Of a stretch of DNA of 64,000 bases, positions 42,559-53,438 are shown in pieces. The stretch spans positions 62,001 through 126,000 of the forward strand of contig NZ_JARFML010000017.1 in the NCBI RefSeq assembly GCF_029167105.1, written 5' to 3'. How positions within the stretch are numbered: the first letter of the stretch is position 1; every line of letters starts with the position of its first letter. Origin of the DNA: Bradyrhizobium yuanmingense (GTDB lineage Bacteria > Pseudomonadota > Alphaproteobacteria > Rhizobiales > Xanthobacteraceae). The notes beneath the pieces were generated by a model that was given only the letters and a program-made list of their open reading frames with translations, did no database searches and had not been told where the DNA came from. The translations under genes and the position numbers were made by a program.

Positions 42559-44349
42559 ATGCTGGACAAAGAGCTGCGTTCGATGATCGGTCAGGTGAAG
42601 GACGGGCGGATGGACCGCCGCGCCTTCGTCAAGCGCCTCGCTGCGGTCGGTCTCACCGCTCCCCTGGCCAACCAGCTCCTCGCGCTCGGCGGCGTTGCCA
42701 TGGCGCAGAGCCCCGCGGTCTACAAGCCGACCAAGCGCGGGGGTGGTGGCCCTCTCAAGGTGCTGTGGTGGCAGGGGCCGACGCTTCTCAATCCGCATTT
42801 CGCCACCGGCACCAAGGACCAGGACGGATCGCGGCTGTTCTACGAACCGCTCGCCAGCTGGGACGCCGACGGCAATCTCAACCCGATCCTCGCTGCAGAG
42901 ATTCCCTCGCTTGCAAACGGCGGTCTTGCCGCCGATGCCAAATCGGTGGTCTGGAAAATCAAGCCGGGAGTGAAATGGCACGATGGCAAGCCGCTGACTG
43001 CCGACGACTTCGTGTTTACCTGGCAATACGCCAGCGATCCCGCCACGGCTGCCGTCACTATCAGCACCTATGGTGAAATCACGGTCGAGAAGGTCAGCGA
43101 TCTTTCGATTCGCATCCTGTTCAAGACCCCGACGCCGTTCTGGGCCAACGCGTTCGTCGGCGCTTATGGATGCGTTCTCCCCAAGCATCTGTTTGCCGAC
43201 TATAAAGGCTCGAAGTCCCGCGAAGCGCCGAACAATCTGGCCCCGGTGGGCACCGGTCCCTACAAGTTCGTCGAGTTCAAGCCGGGCGACGTGGTCCGCG
43301 GCGAGCTCAATCCAGACTATCATATGCCCAACCGTCCGCATTTCGACACGATCGAGATGAAGGGCGGCGGCGATGCCGTCTCGGCGGCGCGCGCGGTGAT
43401 CCAGACCGGCGAATTCGATTTCGCCTGGAACATGCAGGTCGAAGACGACGTGCTGCTGCGTCTGGAGAAGGGCGGTAAGGGCAAGACCGTCTATGCCACC
43501 GGCGGCGACATCGAGTTCATTGCGATCAATTTCACCGATCCGAACGTCGAGATCGACGGCGAACGGTCCTCGATGAAGACCAAGCACCCGATCTTCTCCG
43601 ATCCGAACGTGCGCAAGGCGCTCGCCCTGCTCGTCGACCGCGACTCCGTCAAGAAGGCGATCTATGGTCGGGCCGGCCGCACCACGGCCAACTACCTCAA
43701 CGGCCCCGAGAAGTTCGTCTCCAAGAACACCTCGTGGGAGTTCAACGTCGAGAAGGCGTCGAAGATGCTCGATGACGCCGGCTGGAAGGTTGGCGCCGAC
43801 GGCATCCGCGAGAAGGACGGCAAGAAATTCAAGCTTCTGTACCAGACCTCGACCAACGGTCCGCGCCAGAAGACCCAGGCCATCGTCAAGCAGGCCTGTC
43901 AGAAGGCCGGCATCGACGTGGAGCTGAAATCGGTCGTCGCCTCGGTCTTCTTCTCGTCCGACGTCGCCAACCCGGACACCTACCCCAAGTTCTATGCCGA
44001 CATCGAGGAGTTCCAGATCCCGATGACGCAGCCCGATCCGGCCCTGCACATGCGGCGCTACATCTCCGCCAATGTGGCCACCAAGGAGAACAAATGGCAG
44101 GGGCAGAACTTCCCGCGCTACGTCAACAAGGAGTATGATGACGCCATTGCTGCGGCTGAGACCGAGACCGATCCAGTCAAGCGCGCCGCGCTCTACATCA
44201 AGTGCAACGACCTGTTGTGGCAGGACACCGTGTTCATTCCGGTGATGCATCGCCTGCTGGTGGATGCCTGCTCCAACACGTTGCGGCCGGCGCTCTCGGG
44301 CTGGGCCAATCGGACCGATAACCTCCAGGACTGGTACCGGGAGGCATGA
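42559..44349 (+). CDS. ABC transporter substrate-binding protein, dipeptide/oligopeptide family, Tat-exported
   Basis: The 596-residue protein starts MLDKELRSMIGQVKDGRMDR and has a twin-arginine signal (DRRAFVKRLAAVGL) ending near VAMAQSP. The mature region follows the SBP_bac_5 pattern: WKIKPGVKWHDGKPLTADDF, GTGPYKF and NVRKALALLVDRDS. It is longer than typical because of internal insertions. Tat export of such a binding protein suggests folding in the cytoplasm. It feeds the permeases encoded 27 bases downstream. Confidence 0.94.
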   Translation: MLDKELRSMIGQVKDGRMDRRAFVKRLAAVGLTAPLANQLLALGGVAMAQSPAVYKPTKRGGGGPLKVLWWQGPTLLNPHFATGTKDQDGSRLFYEPLASWDADGNLNPILAAEIPSLANGGLAADAKSVVWKIKPGVKWHDGKPLTADDFVFTWQYASDPATAAVTISTYGEITVEKVSDLSIRILFKTPTPFWANAFVGAYGCVLPKHLFADYKGSKSREAPNNLAPVGTGPYKFVEFKPGDVVRGELNPDYHMPNRPHFDTIEMKGGGDAVSAARAVIQTGEFDFAWNMQVEDDVLLRLEKGGKGKTVYATGGDIEFIAINFTDPNVEIDGERSSMKTKHPIFSDPNVRKALALLVDRDSVKKAIYGRAGRTTANYLNGPEKFVSKNTSWEFNVEKASKMLDDAGWKVGADGIREKDGKKFKLLYQTSTNGPRQKTQAIVKQACQKAGIDVELKSVVASVFFSSDVANPDTYPKFYADIEEFQIPMTQPDPALHMRRYISANVATKENKWQGQNFPRYVNKEYDDAIAAAETETDPVKRAALYIKCNDLLWQDTVFIPVMHRLLVDACSNTLRPALSGWANRTDNLQDWYREA

Positions 44350-44375
44350 GCGCAGGCTAGACGGGATTCTTCCCT

Positions 44376-45335
44376 ATGAGTCAGTATGTCCTGCGTCGCC
44401 TCCTGATTGCCGTTCCAAGCCTGCTGGCGATTTCGCTGGTGCTGTTCGTCGTGCTTGCGCTCGCGCCCGGCGATCCGTTCTCCGAACTGGCCACCAATCC
44501 GAACGTGCCGCCCGAAGTGCAGGCGGCACTCCGGGCCAAGTTCGGTCTCGACGATCCGATCTACCTCCGCTACCTGCACTGGCTCAACGCCATGTTGCAC
44601 GGCGACTGGGGCTTCTCCTTCGTCAGCCGGATGAACGTCGACACGCTGATCCTCCAGCGCCTGCCCGCCACGCTCTACGTGATCGGCTCGGCGCAGATCC
44701 TGGCGCTGCTGATCGCGATTCCGGTCGGCGTCTATGCCGCGACCAGGCCGTATTCGCTGTTCGACCAAATCGCGAATACGCTCGCCTTTGTCGGCTTTTC
44801 GCTGCCGACCTTCTTCACCGGCATCCTGTTCATCCTGATCTTCTCGGTCACGCTGGACTGGCTGCCTTTCGTCTACACCACCGACATCAAGGCCACCGGC
44901 ATCCGCTGGGTGCTGGAGATGATCCGTCAGGCGATCATGCCGGTGGCGGTGCTCGGCCTGTTCCAGGCGGCATCGATGACGCGCTTCGTGCGCTCGGCGA
45001 TGCTCGACGTCATCCGGCTCGATTACGTCACCACGGCGCGGGCCAAGGGCCTCGGCCAGACCACGGTGATCATCAAGCACGTGATGCGCAACGCCATGAT
45101 CCCCGTGGTCACGCTGATCGCGTTGCAGATGCCCGCGGTGTTCGGCGGCGCCATCGTCACCGAGCAGATCTTCCGCATTCCCGGCATCGGCTCGCTGCTG
45201 ATCTCCTCCATCCTTTCCAACGACACGCCGGTGGTGATGGCCGTCACCTTCGTCTTCGCGTGCCTCGTGGTGCTGTTCAATCTGATCGCGGACGTGCTTT
45301 ATGGCTGGCTTGACCCTCGCATCTCCCTCCGCTGA
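44376..45335 (+). CDS. Peptide-type ABC transporter permease, DppB type
   Basis: The 319-residue permease starts MSQYVLRRLLIAVPSLLAISLVL with the first TM, then ALAPGDPF and five more TMs; the EAA loop is at RLDYVTTARAKGLGQTTVIIKHVMRNAMIP. Its 3' end overlaps the next permease gene by 35 bases, longer than the usual four and forcing translational coupling. It pairs with the DppC-type partner. Confidence 0.95.
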   Translation: MSQYVLRRLLIAVPSLLAISLVLFVVLALAPGDPFSELATNPNVPPEVQAALRAKFGLDDPIYLRYLHWLNAMLHGDWGFSFVSRMNVDTLILQRLPATLYVIGSAQILALLIAIPVGVYAATRPYSLFDQIANTLAFVGFSLPTFFTGILFILIFSVTLDWLPFVYTTDIKATGIRWVLEMIRQAIMPVAVLGLFQAASMTRFVRSAMLDVIRLDYVTTARAKGLGQTTVIIKHVMRNAMIPVVTLIALQMPAVFGGAIVTEQIFRIPGIGSLLISSILSNDTPVVMAVTFVFACLVVLFNLIADVLYGWLDPRISLR

Positions 45336-46217
45336 GCGGCGCGCCTATTCGCCCTGGCGCGAAGCATGGCGGCGTTACAGCCGCCACCGGCTCGCGGTGG
45401 TCAGCGCTGTCCTGCTCCTCATCCTGGTGCTCGCCGTCGTGCTTGGGCCGTTCGTGTGGCGTGTGAAGATCAACGAGATCGACATTGTCGCGGGGCTACA
45501 GGGACCCTCGCTCGCCCATCCCTTCGGCACCGACGATCTCGGCCAGGACATTCTGGCGCGCATGATCTATGGCGGCCGCATCTCACTCGCGGTCGGGCTC
45601 GCCGCGATGCTGGTCGCTGTCATCATCGGCACAGTGATCGGCGCGCTCGCCGGTATGTCGCGCGGCGCGCTCGGACACGGATTGATGTGGCTCACCGACC
45701 TGTTCCTGTCGCTGCCGCAGCTGCCGCTGCTGCTGCTGCTGATCTATCTGTTCCGCGACGGGCTGAAGCAGGTGTTCGGGCCCGAAGGCGGCATCTTCAT
45801 CTTGATCGTGCTTGTGATCGGAGGTCTGCGCTGGATGCCGGTGGCGCGGCTGGTGCGTGCCCAGTTCTTGTCGCTCCGCGAAAAGGAGTTCGTCGAAGCC
45901 GCCCGTGCGCTCGGTGCCAGTCCGGTGCGGCAGGTGGTACGGCACATCCTGCCCAATGCGGTCGGCCCGGTGATCATCGCCGGCACCATCGACGTCGCCG
46001 CCGCGATCATCGCGGAATCGACGCTGTCCTTCCTCGGCCTCGGCTTCCCGCCGGATACCCCGACCTGGGGCCGGCTGCTGTTTGACGCCAAGGATTTTCT
46101 CGACATCGGCCCGCACTGGGCGCTGTTTCCGGGCGGCGCGATCTTCGTCGCGGTGGTGGCCATCAACTTCATCGGCGACGGTCTGCGCGACGCGCTCGAT
46201 GCGCGACGGGTGATCTG

Positions 46218-46218
<1 letters not shown>
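45301..46218 (+). CDS. Peptide-type ABC transporter permease, DppC type
   Basis: The 305-residue permease begins MAGLTLASPSAERRAYSPWR, has the soluble N-terminus and the first TM of OppC proteins, the motif FGTDDLGQDILARMIYGG, and an EAA loop with LREKEFVEAARALGASPVRQ. Its TGA overlaps the next ATG (TGATG). It forms the channel with the DppB-type permease. Confidence 0.95.
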
Positions 46219-47209
<991 letters not shown>

Positions 47210-47213
<4 letters not shown>

Positions 47214-48178
47214 GCGAGCCCTTGCTCCGCGTCAGCGGCCTGAAGAAACATTTCCCGGTGCTCGGCGGCCTCTTGTCGCGCCAGGTCGGCACCGTCTATG
47301 CGGTCGACGGCGTGTCGTTCTCGGTCAACCGCGGCGAGACGCTCGGCCTCGTCGGCGAATCCGGTTGCGGCAAGTCGACGACCGGGCGCTGCGTGCTGCG
47401 CCTGATCGAGCCGACCGACGGCGAGGTCACTTTCGACGGCCAGGACGTACGCAAGCTCGGCGGCAACGATCTGCGCGCGATGCGGCGGAACATGCAGCTG
47501 GTGTTCCAGGATCCGTTTGCCTCGCTCAATCCGCGCATGACGGTCGGCGCCATCCTCGGCGAGGCCTTCACCATCCACAATCTCGCCGCCTCCTCGAAAG
47601 AGCGCGAGGAGCGCGTTGCGGGGCTTCTGGTCAAGGTCGGGCTCAAGGCCGAGCACATGCGGCGCTATCCGCATGAATTCTCCGGCGGCCAACGCCAGCG
47701 CATCGTGATCGCGCGCGCGCTCGCGGTCGAGCCGAAGCTGATCGTCTGCGACGAGCCGGTCTCCGCGCTCGACGTGTCGATCCAGGCCCAGGTCATCAAC
47801 CTCCTGGAGGATCTCCAGGCCGAACTGAACCTGACCTATCTGTTCGTCGCGCACGATCTCTCGGTGGTCGAGCACATCTCCGATCGCGTCGCGGTGATGT
47901 ATCTCGGCCGCATCGTCGAGCTCGCGAAAGCCAGCGACCTCTACCGCAACCCGCAGCATCCCTACACCAGGGCGCTGCTGTCGGCGGTGCCAGTACCAGA
48001 TCCAAAGCTCAAGCGTGAACGCATCCGCCTCAAGGGCGACGTGCCGAGCCCGATGAAGCCGCCCTCCGGCTGTCATTTCCACACCCGCTGTCCGATCGCC
48101 CAGCCGCGCTGCGCGGAAAGCGCGCCGCCGCTGAAGGAGGGCGCGGGCGGCCATTTCGTGGCGTGCCACTTGGCGTAG
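47210..48178 (+). CDS. Peptide ABC transporter ATP-binding protein, DppF type
   Basis: The 322-residue ATPase has Walker A GESGCGKSTT, signature FSGGQRQRIVIARAL, Walker B LIVCDEPVSALD and switch His in VAHDLSV. It ends with HTRCPIAQPRCAE, again the Opp-type Cys tail. It is the last gene of the six-gene operon beginning at the amidohydrolase. Confidence 0.95.
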
Positions 48179-48220
48179 ACAATGAGTCCATAGCGCGGAC
48201 GACAAATCCGGCCAATCAGT

Positions 48221-50125
48221 TCACGCGCTTTTCGCGGGCCAAGCTATCACCTGGCCCGACATCACCAGCCGGTCTCGGCCGCTGTCCTTGGCGACGTAGA
48301 GCGCACGGTCGGCGGCGGCGACCAGCATGTTACAGTCCATCGCAGTCTGGGACGGAAGAGCCGCGGCGCCGCCGACGCTCGCCGTCACCAGCCGGGAAGG
48401 CGGATTTTGCGCATGCAGCATGGCGAGATCGTGCAGCGCCTGGCGAATCGCTTCGCCGACCTCGGCGCAGCCTTCAGGGCCGGTGTTCGGCAGCAGCACG
48501 GCGAATTCCTCGCCACCATAGCGCGCCGCGAGGTCGGCCGGACGCTTGGCCTGGGCGGATAGGATCCGGCCCAGCGCGCGAAGGCAGGCATCGCCCGCCA
48601 GATGCCCGTAAAGGTCGTTGAATTTCTTGAAATGATCGACATCGATCAGCAGCAGCGAGAGCTGCGTTCCGTCGCGCCTCGCCCGCGCCCATTCGTCGGC
48701 AAGGTGATCGTCGAAGGCGCGACGGTTGGCGAGGCCGGTGAGACCGTCGGTGGTTGCCAGCGAGGCGAGCCTGTCCTGAAGATCCTTCTGTTCGGTCATG
48801 TCGCGCACGACTGCGACGACGCCGTCGATCACGCCGCTGTCGGACGCCACGGTCACGTGTAGCGCGGCCTCGGCCCAGATCTCGCCTTTGTCGCGATGAC
48901 GCTGCCGATAGACGAACCGCGCTTCCTCCGCCTCGCCATTCTTCAGCGCGGCGATGGCCTGCTCGACCCGTTCCATGTCCTCGGCGTGGATGCCGGCCAG
49001 CGCCGAGGTGCCCAGCAGCTCTTCCGCCGGCCAGCCGGTGATGCGCGCGCAGGAGGGAGAGACGTAGAGCAGCCGGTTATCCAGCCCGATGCGGGTCACC
49101 ATGTCGCTGGATTGCTCGGCCAGCAGGCGGAAATTGGCTTCCTTGGCGATGAGGGCCTGTGCCGTGCGCTGCCGCTGCAGCAGCTGACGGACGAGATAGT
49201 AGCCGATCACCGCGATCAGGAGGACGAGCCCGAGGACGAAGCTCATGCGTGCTGTCGCCGCGCGCCGCCAGGGGGCGAGCACGTCGTCCTGCGACTTGCT
49301 CGCCAGCACCATCAGCGGATAGCGGCTGCTGCGCTTGTAATAGCTCAGCCGCTCCACGCCATCGAGCGGCGACCTGAAATAATAGACCGCCGCGGCGGGG
49401 CGGCTCTTCCAACTCCTGAACAGGGGCGCATCGGACAGGTCGCGTCCGACGAAGGCACCGCTCTCGTCGCGGCTGCGTGCCAGCATGATGCCGTTGTCGT
49501 TGAGCAGAGATGCCGAACCGTTCGGTCCGATATCGAACCGCTCGTAGAACTTGACGAAATAGCTGACATCGATCGTGAGCAGGGCAACGCCGGCGAAGCC
49601 GCCGTCGGAATCGTTGATCCGGCGGGAAGCCGTGATGATCCACTGGCCGCCGGAGCGGCTCTTGACGGGCCGCCCGATCAGCGTGCCCCTCTCCGGAGAA
49701 TCGCGATGGCGCTGGAAATATTCGCGGTCGCTGTTGTTGAGCTTGGAGAAGTCGAGCCGCTCCGTCGTGGCCAGCCAGCGGCCGGTCGCATCATAGATGA
49801 AGATGCCGCGGATGCGGTCCGATGATTTGCGGGTCGGCAGATAGGCCTGGAGTTTCGTAATCGTGTCCGCACCCGTCCCGTCGATTTCGAGCCGGTGGAC
49901 CAGCCCGACAAGAATCGTATCGGCAAGCTCGAACGTGTCGTCCGCATGCTGAATCAGCGAATGAGCAACGTTGGTGACGTCGATCTCGGCGTTCCTCAGA
50001 TCGGCGTTGCGCGCCTCCCATTCGCGCCAGGCGCTCAGGCCAAGGATGGCCACGCAAGTCAGCACGACGAATCCGGCCGCCCAGAGCGGAAGGCGCGTTT
50101 TGCCGAGTTCGCGGCTCGTGACCAT
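48221..50125 (-). CDS. Membrane diguanylate cyclase with Cache, PAS and GGDEF domains
   Basis: The 634-residue protein has TM1 at about 12-35, a double-Cache-like periplasmic sensor to about 285 (GIFIYDATGRWLATTERL, ALLTIDVSYFVKFY), TM2 near 300, a PAS domain (NFRLLAEQSSDMVTRIG...), and a GGDEF domain with active motif YGGEEF. The inhibitory I-site RPAD precedes GGEEF by five residues, so c-di-GMP product inhibition is expected. It would make c-di-GMP in response to a periplasmic ligand. The ATG at 50125 is chosen because an upstream TTG extends only through basic residues. Confidence 0.93.
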   Translation of the reverse strand: MVTSRELGKTRLPLWAAGFVVLTCVAILGLSAWREWEARNADLRNAEIDVTNVAHSLIQHADDTFELADTILVGLVHRLEIDGTGADTITKLQAYLPTRKSSDRIRGIFIYDATGRWLATTERLDFSKLNNSDREYFQRHRDSPERGTLIGRPVKSRSGGQWIITASRRINDSDGGFAGVALLTIDVSYFVKFYERFDIGPNGSASLLNDNGIMLARSRDESGAFVGRDLSDAPLFRSWKSRPAAAVYYFRSPLDGVERLSYYKRSSRYPLMVLASKSQDDVLAPWRRAATARMSFVLGLVLLIAVIGYYLVRQLLQRQRTAQALIAKEANFRLLAEQSSDMVTRIGLDNRLLYVSPSCARITGWPAEELLGTSALAGIHAEDMERVEQAIAALKNGEAEEARFVYRQRHRDKGEIWAEAALHVTVASDSGVIDGVVAVVRDMTEQKDLQDRLASLATTDGLTGLANRRAFDDHLADEWARARRDGTQLSLLLIDVDHFKKFNDLYGHLAGDACLRALGRILSAQAKRPADLAARYGGEEFAVLLPNTGPEGCAEVGEAIRQALHDLAMLHAQNPPSRLVTASVGGAAALPSQTAMDCNMLVAAADRALYVAKDSGRDRLVMSGQVIAWPAKSA

Positions 50126-50285
50126 CAGGCGTGCTCCAAATCGGAGCAAACCTCTCACTTTCGCCTTAACGGCCTGTTGCAATATCCGTGATGATTGTGC
50201 GGGGTCCGTACTGGGGCCGTGGAACCGTCGGTATCTTGGTTCATTCGCATCAGCGGGACCTTAGCCACGCTCCAGCCAAACGGCC

Positions 50286-50507
50286 TCATTCCTCGAGCGT
50301 GAAGCCGACGCGCAACGTGACCTGATAGTGACCGATGGCGCCGTTCTCGATGTGGCCGCGCGTCTGCACCACCTCGAACCACCTCATCTCGCGAATGGTC
50401 GTCGAGGCGCGGCTGATGGCGTTCTTGATCGCGTCCTCGATCGAGGTCTCGGACGATCCGACCAGGTCCAGGATCTTGTAGACATGGTCTTTCTCAGCTG
50501 CAGGCAT
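50286..50507 (-). CDS. Dodecin, flavin-binding protein
   Basis: The 73-residue product from the ATG at 50507 (MPAAEKDHVYKILDLVGSSE) matches dodecins with SIEDAIKNAISRASTTIREM, WFEVVQTRGHIENG and AIGHYQVTLRVGF. Dodecins form hollow dodecamers that store riboflavin or FMN. GGGAGG lies directly upstream. The longer open frame has no matching N-terminus. Confidence 0.92.
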   Translation of the reverse strand: MPAAEKDHVYKILDLVGSSETSIEDAIKNAISRASTTIREMRWFEVVQTRGHIENGAIGHYQVTLRVGFTLEE

Positions 50508-50651
50508 GATGGCCTCCCTCGGTTGCGCTGCACGCGTCGGCGCGTGTGCTCTCACTTGAACGGGCGCCAGGCAGTCCGGTTCCGTCCCGCCAACGGCCCG
50601 CATGCACCAGCCGAGGTGGAGCGGCAGGCGCGGGCCTGCTAAGCGCTATCC

Positions 50652-51533
50652 ATGGATTCGGCGCGACGCGACAGGACGATCGGCTCTCTCTGCCTGTGCG
50701 TAACGGCGTTCGGCTGGGCGCTGAACTGGCCGCTGATGAAGCTGTTGCTGCAGCAATGGCCGCCACTGTTCGCCCGTGGCCTCGCCGGCGTCTGCGCCTC
50801 GCTCATTCTCGGCGCCCTGGTGCTGAGCCGGAAGGAATCCTTCGCAGTTCCGCGCGAGGCGGTGCCGCGGCTGTTGTTTGCCACCTTCACCAACGTCTTG
50901 GCCTGGATGGGTCTCGGCACGGTCGCGATGAAATATGTGAGCGTGAGCGAGGGCGCGCTGCTCGCCTATACGATGCCGATCTGGGCGATGCTGTTCGCCT
51001 GGCCGGTGCTGCATACGCGGCCGGCGCGACGGGATGTTTTCGGGCTGGTCCTCGGCATTGCCGGCGTCACGCTGCTCCTGAGCGGCAACGGTCTTGCGTT
51101 CAGCACCGACAAGCTGGTCGGCATTGTGCTCGCACTGCTCTGCGCCATCCTGTTCGCGCTCGGCAACGTGCTGAACCGCAAGCCGCTGCCGATGCCGCCG
51201 CTGGTCGTCGTCGCCTGGCAGGTCGGGCTCGGCTGCGCCACGATGCTGGTCCTCGGCGTGCTGTTCGAGCGCCCCGACCTCACCGCCATCACTCCGCTGG
51301 GGCTCGGCTGCTTCGTCTACATGACGCTGGTGCCGATGGGCCTCTGCTACGTCACCTGGTTCGAGACGCTGCGCCGTCTGCCCCCGACCACGGCTTCGAC
51401 CGGCATGTTGATCGTGCCCGTGATCGGCGTCGTCTCCGCCGCCATCATTTTGGGCGAGCCGCTCGGTTACCGCGAATGGGCGGCGATGGCGCTCACGCTC
51501 GGCGGCGTGACGCTCGCCTTGCAGCGGGGATAG
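50652..51533 (+). CDS. DMT-superfamily (EamA) transporter
   Basis: The 293-residue membrane protein has about ten TM helices in two EamA repeats; GWALNWPLMKLLL in the first and PPTTASTGMLIVPVIGV near the end are typical. Such permeases export amino acids, metabolites or drugs. The ligand is not evident. It is divergent from dodecin and tail-to-tail with the HNH endonuclease. Confidence 0.9.
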   Translation: MDSARRDRTIGSLCLCVTAFGWALNWPLMKLLLQQWPPLFARGLAGVCASLILGALVLSRKESFAVPREAVPRLLFATFTNVLAWMGLGTVAMKYVSVSEGALLAYTMPIWAMLFAWPVLHTRPARRDVFGLVLGIAGVTLLLSGNGLAFSTDKLVGIVLALLCAILFALGNVLNRKPLPMPPLVVVAWQVGLGCATMLVLGVLFERPDLTAITPLGLGCFVYMTLVPMGLCYVTWFETLRRLPPTTASTGMLIVPVIGVVSAAIILGEPLGYREWAAMALTLGGVTLALQRG

Positions 51534-51553
51534 CTGAGCGCGCTGGTTCGCAC

Positions 51554-52111
51554 CTACGGATCCAGCTCCGTATCCCAGTACAGATAGTCGAGCCAGCTGT
51601 CGTGCAGATAGTTCGGCGGAAACAGCCGGCCATTGCGGTGGAGCTGGTGCACGGTCGGTGCGAACGCCGTCTGGCGCGGAAACATTTTGGCTTGCGCCGG
51701 GGTGAGGTTGCCCTTGCGCAAATTACACGGCGAGCACGCCGCGACCACGTTCTCCCAGGTGGTCTGGCCGCCTTTGCTGCGCGGGATGATGTGATCGAAG
51801 GTGAGGTCTTCGGGCGAGCCGCAATATTGGCAGGCGAAACGATCGCGCAGGAAGACGTTGAAGCGGGTGAAGGCGGGGTGGGTGGTCGGCTTGACGAAGG
51901 ATTTGAGCGAGACGACGCTGGGCAGCTGCATTTCCAGCGTGGGACTTCGAACCGCCTGATCGTAATGTGCGACGATGTTGACGCGGTCGAGGAACACCGC
52001 CTTGATCGCGTCTTGCCACGACCACAACGACAGTGGGTAATAACTCAGCGGCCGGAAGTCCGCATTCAGCACCAACACCGGCCAACTGCCTTGCGAGACA
52101 TGTGCGTTCAA
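51554..52111 (-). CDS. HNH endonuclease
   Basis: The 185-residue protein has the HNH core: zinc-type cysteines CQYCG, DHIIPRSKGGQTTWENVV and CSPCNLRKGN. The N-terminal region (VLVLNADFRPLSYYPLSLW) is conserved in a chromosomal alphaproteobacterial HNH group of unknown purpose, distinct from phage or restriction enzymes. The start appears to be TTG at 52111 (MNAHVSQG). A 9-bp inverted repeat lies 37 bases upstream. Confidence 0.9.
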   Translation of the reverse strand: MNAHVSQGSWPVLVLNADFRPLSYYPLSLWSWQDAIKAVFLDRVNIVAHYDQAVRSPTLEMQLPSVVSLKSFVKPTTHPAFTRFNVFLRDRFACQYCGSPEDLTFDHIIPRSKGGQTTWENVVAACSPCNLRKGNLTPAQAKMFPRQTAFAPTVHQLHRNGRLFPPNYLHDSWLDYLYWDTELDP

Positions 52112-52147
52112 GTAACGCTCCCGGCCTCCAATATACGCTGCGAAGCA

Positions 52148-52170
52148 GCATGTAGTGACATACTACATGC
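52148..52170. promoter_or_regulatory. Inverted repeat upstream of the HNH gene
   Basis: GCATGTAGT (52148-52156) pairs with ACTACATGC (52162-52170) around GACAT. Outer bases ACGCTGC/GCAGCGT add a second dyad. It occupies the promoter zone of the leftward HNH gene. Confidence 0.65.
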
Positions 52171-52311
52171 AGCGTGACGGGATTGTGAAGCCCGTTGAGC
52201 GACTTATTCAAGCGCAAGCAATGCGGCGGCGGGGTGGCAAACGTGCTCAAAAAGCCGCGATCCCGGGGGCGCGCGGAACCTCCCCGGCGTAGGCTGCCTG
52301 TGCCATGGCAG

Positions 52312-53289
52312 CTACTCCCGTACCCGCTCCAGCTTCTGCAGGCACCGCGTCGCGCGCACCGCGGCTGGCATCTCCTCGTCCGGAAAGCTGGTCGTCCAAT
52401 TGGTGACGCCGACCTCGCCGACATAGATGTCACCCCTTGAGTCCAGTGCGAGCCCATGCGGCGCGAGGAATTTGCCGCGGGCAACGCCCGGGCCCTCCTC
52501 GCCGCCGAGCCGTGCGATGCGTTTGCCCTGTGCATCGACGATCGACAGCCGCGGGCCGAGATTGGGCACATTGCGGTTGATGGCAAGGCCGGGGCCGAGC
52601 TCGCCGATGACGAAGGTCGGGCTCTTGGCCCCGCCGCAGCAGCACAGCGCGCAGGGCCGGTGCAGATTGTTCCACTGCGTCTCGTATTTGCCCTCGCCGT
52701 CGAACACCTGGACGCGGTGGTTCTCGCGATCGGCGACATAGACCCAGCCGTCGGCATCGGTGGCGATATTGTGCACGATATTGAACTGGCCGGGGTCGGT
52801 GCCGGGCTCGCCCCAGCTCTTGATCAGCTTGCCGTCAGGGGTGAACTTGTGCACGCGCGCATTGCCATAGCCGTCGGAAACGTAGATCTCGCCCTTCGGC
52901 GACAGTGCGGTGTGGGTGCAGCGGTGGAACGGTTCGCCGCTCATGAACGGCGCCGGCTTTGCCGGGATGCCGATCGTCAGCAGCACCTTGCCGTCGGTGG
53001 TGCATTTGCGCACGGTATGGTCGCCGTCGTCGGTGCAATAAAGATTGTCGTCGGCGTCGATATGCAGGCCGTGCGCGCGCGAGAACAGGCCTTCGCCAAA
53101 ACTGCGCAGGAAATTGCCCTCGCGATCCAGCACCACCATCGGATGGGCGCCGCGGTTGAAGACGTAGACGCGGTCCTTGCTGTCGACCGCGACCGAGGCG
53201 ACGTCGGTGAGCTGCCAGCCGTCCGGCAATTTCGCGAAGTTGTCGACGACGCGGTAGCGGTGCTCGCCGGTGCCGAGAATGGCTGGCAT
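52312..53289 (-). CDS. NHL-repeat protein (peptidyl-hydroxyglycine amidating lyase-like)
   Basis: The 325-residue protein is built of six-bladed propeller NHL repeats: VAVDSKDRVYVFNRGAHPM, LHIDADDNLYCTDDGDHTV, ALSPKGEIYVSDGYGNARV, IATDADGWVYVADRENHRV and LALDSRGDIYVGEVG. A CCCC cluster (CALCCCGG) lies in blade four. Such proteins resemble the amidating lyase but function in bacteria is unknown. No signal peptide is seen. Its start is 150 bases from the end of the monooxygenase gene, in the same orientation. Confidence 0.88.
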   Translation of the reverse strand: MPAILGTGEHRYRVVDNFAKLPDGWQLTDVASVAVDSKDRVYVFNRGAHPMVVLDREGNFLRSFGEGLFSRAHGLHIDADDNLYCTDDGDHTVRKCTTDGKVLLTIGIPAKPAPFMSGEPFHRCTHTALSPKGEIYVSDGYGNARVHKFTPDGKLIKSWGEPGTDPGQFNIVHNIATDADGWVYVADRENHRVQVFDGEGKYETQWNNLHRPCALCCCGGAKSPTFVIGELGPGLAINRNVPNLGPRLSIVDAQGKRIARLGGEEGPGVARGKFLAPHGLALDSRGDIYVGEVGVTNWTTSFPDEEMPAAVRATRCLQKLERVRE

Positions 53290-53305
53290 GGGTGGTCTCT
53301 CCTCT

Positions 53306-53431
53306 TGTCATTCCGGGGCGCGACGAAGTCGTGAACTATGATGCGCAATTGCGCATCTGAGAATCCATTGTGCAGCAGGTTTCGCGGTTGGATAGATTCC
53401 GGGCTCGCGCTTCGCGCGCCCCGGAATGACA
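53306..53431. repeat. Palindromic intergenic repeat
   Basis: TGTCATTCCGGGGCGCG (53306-53322) is an exact reverse complement of CGCGCCCCGGAATGACA (53415-53431). Within lies a perfect 18-base palindrome GATGCGCAATTGCGCATC (53340-53357). The unit resembles the many TTCCGGGGCGCG repeats of Bradyrhizobium. Confidence 0.85.
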
Positions 53432-53438
53432 GCTGTAG

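Noticed and set aside
42196..44250. Long minus-strand open frame over the second binding protein
   Set aside because: Shadow of a clear Tat-exported SBP_bac_5 protein.
52195..52440. 81-codon plus-strand frame after the HNH promoter
   Set aside because: It overlaps the 3' end of the NHL-repeat gene in antisense and lacks a ribosome site.
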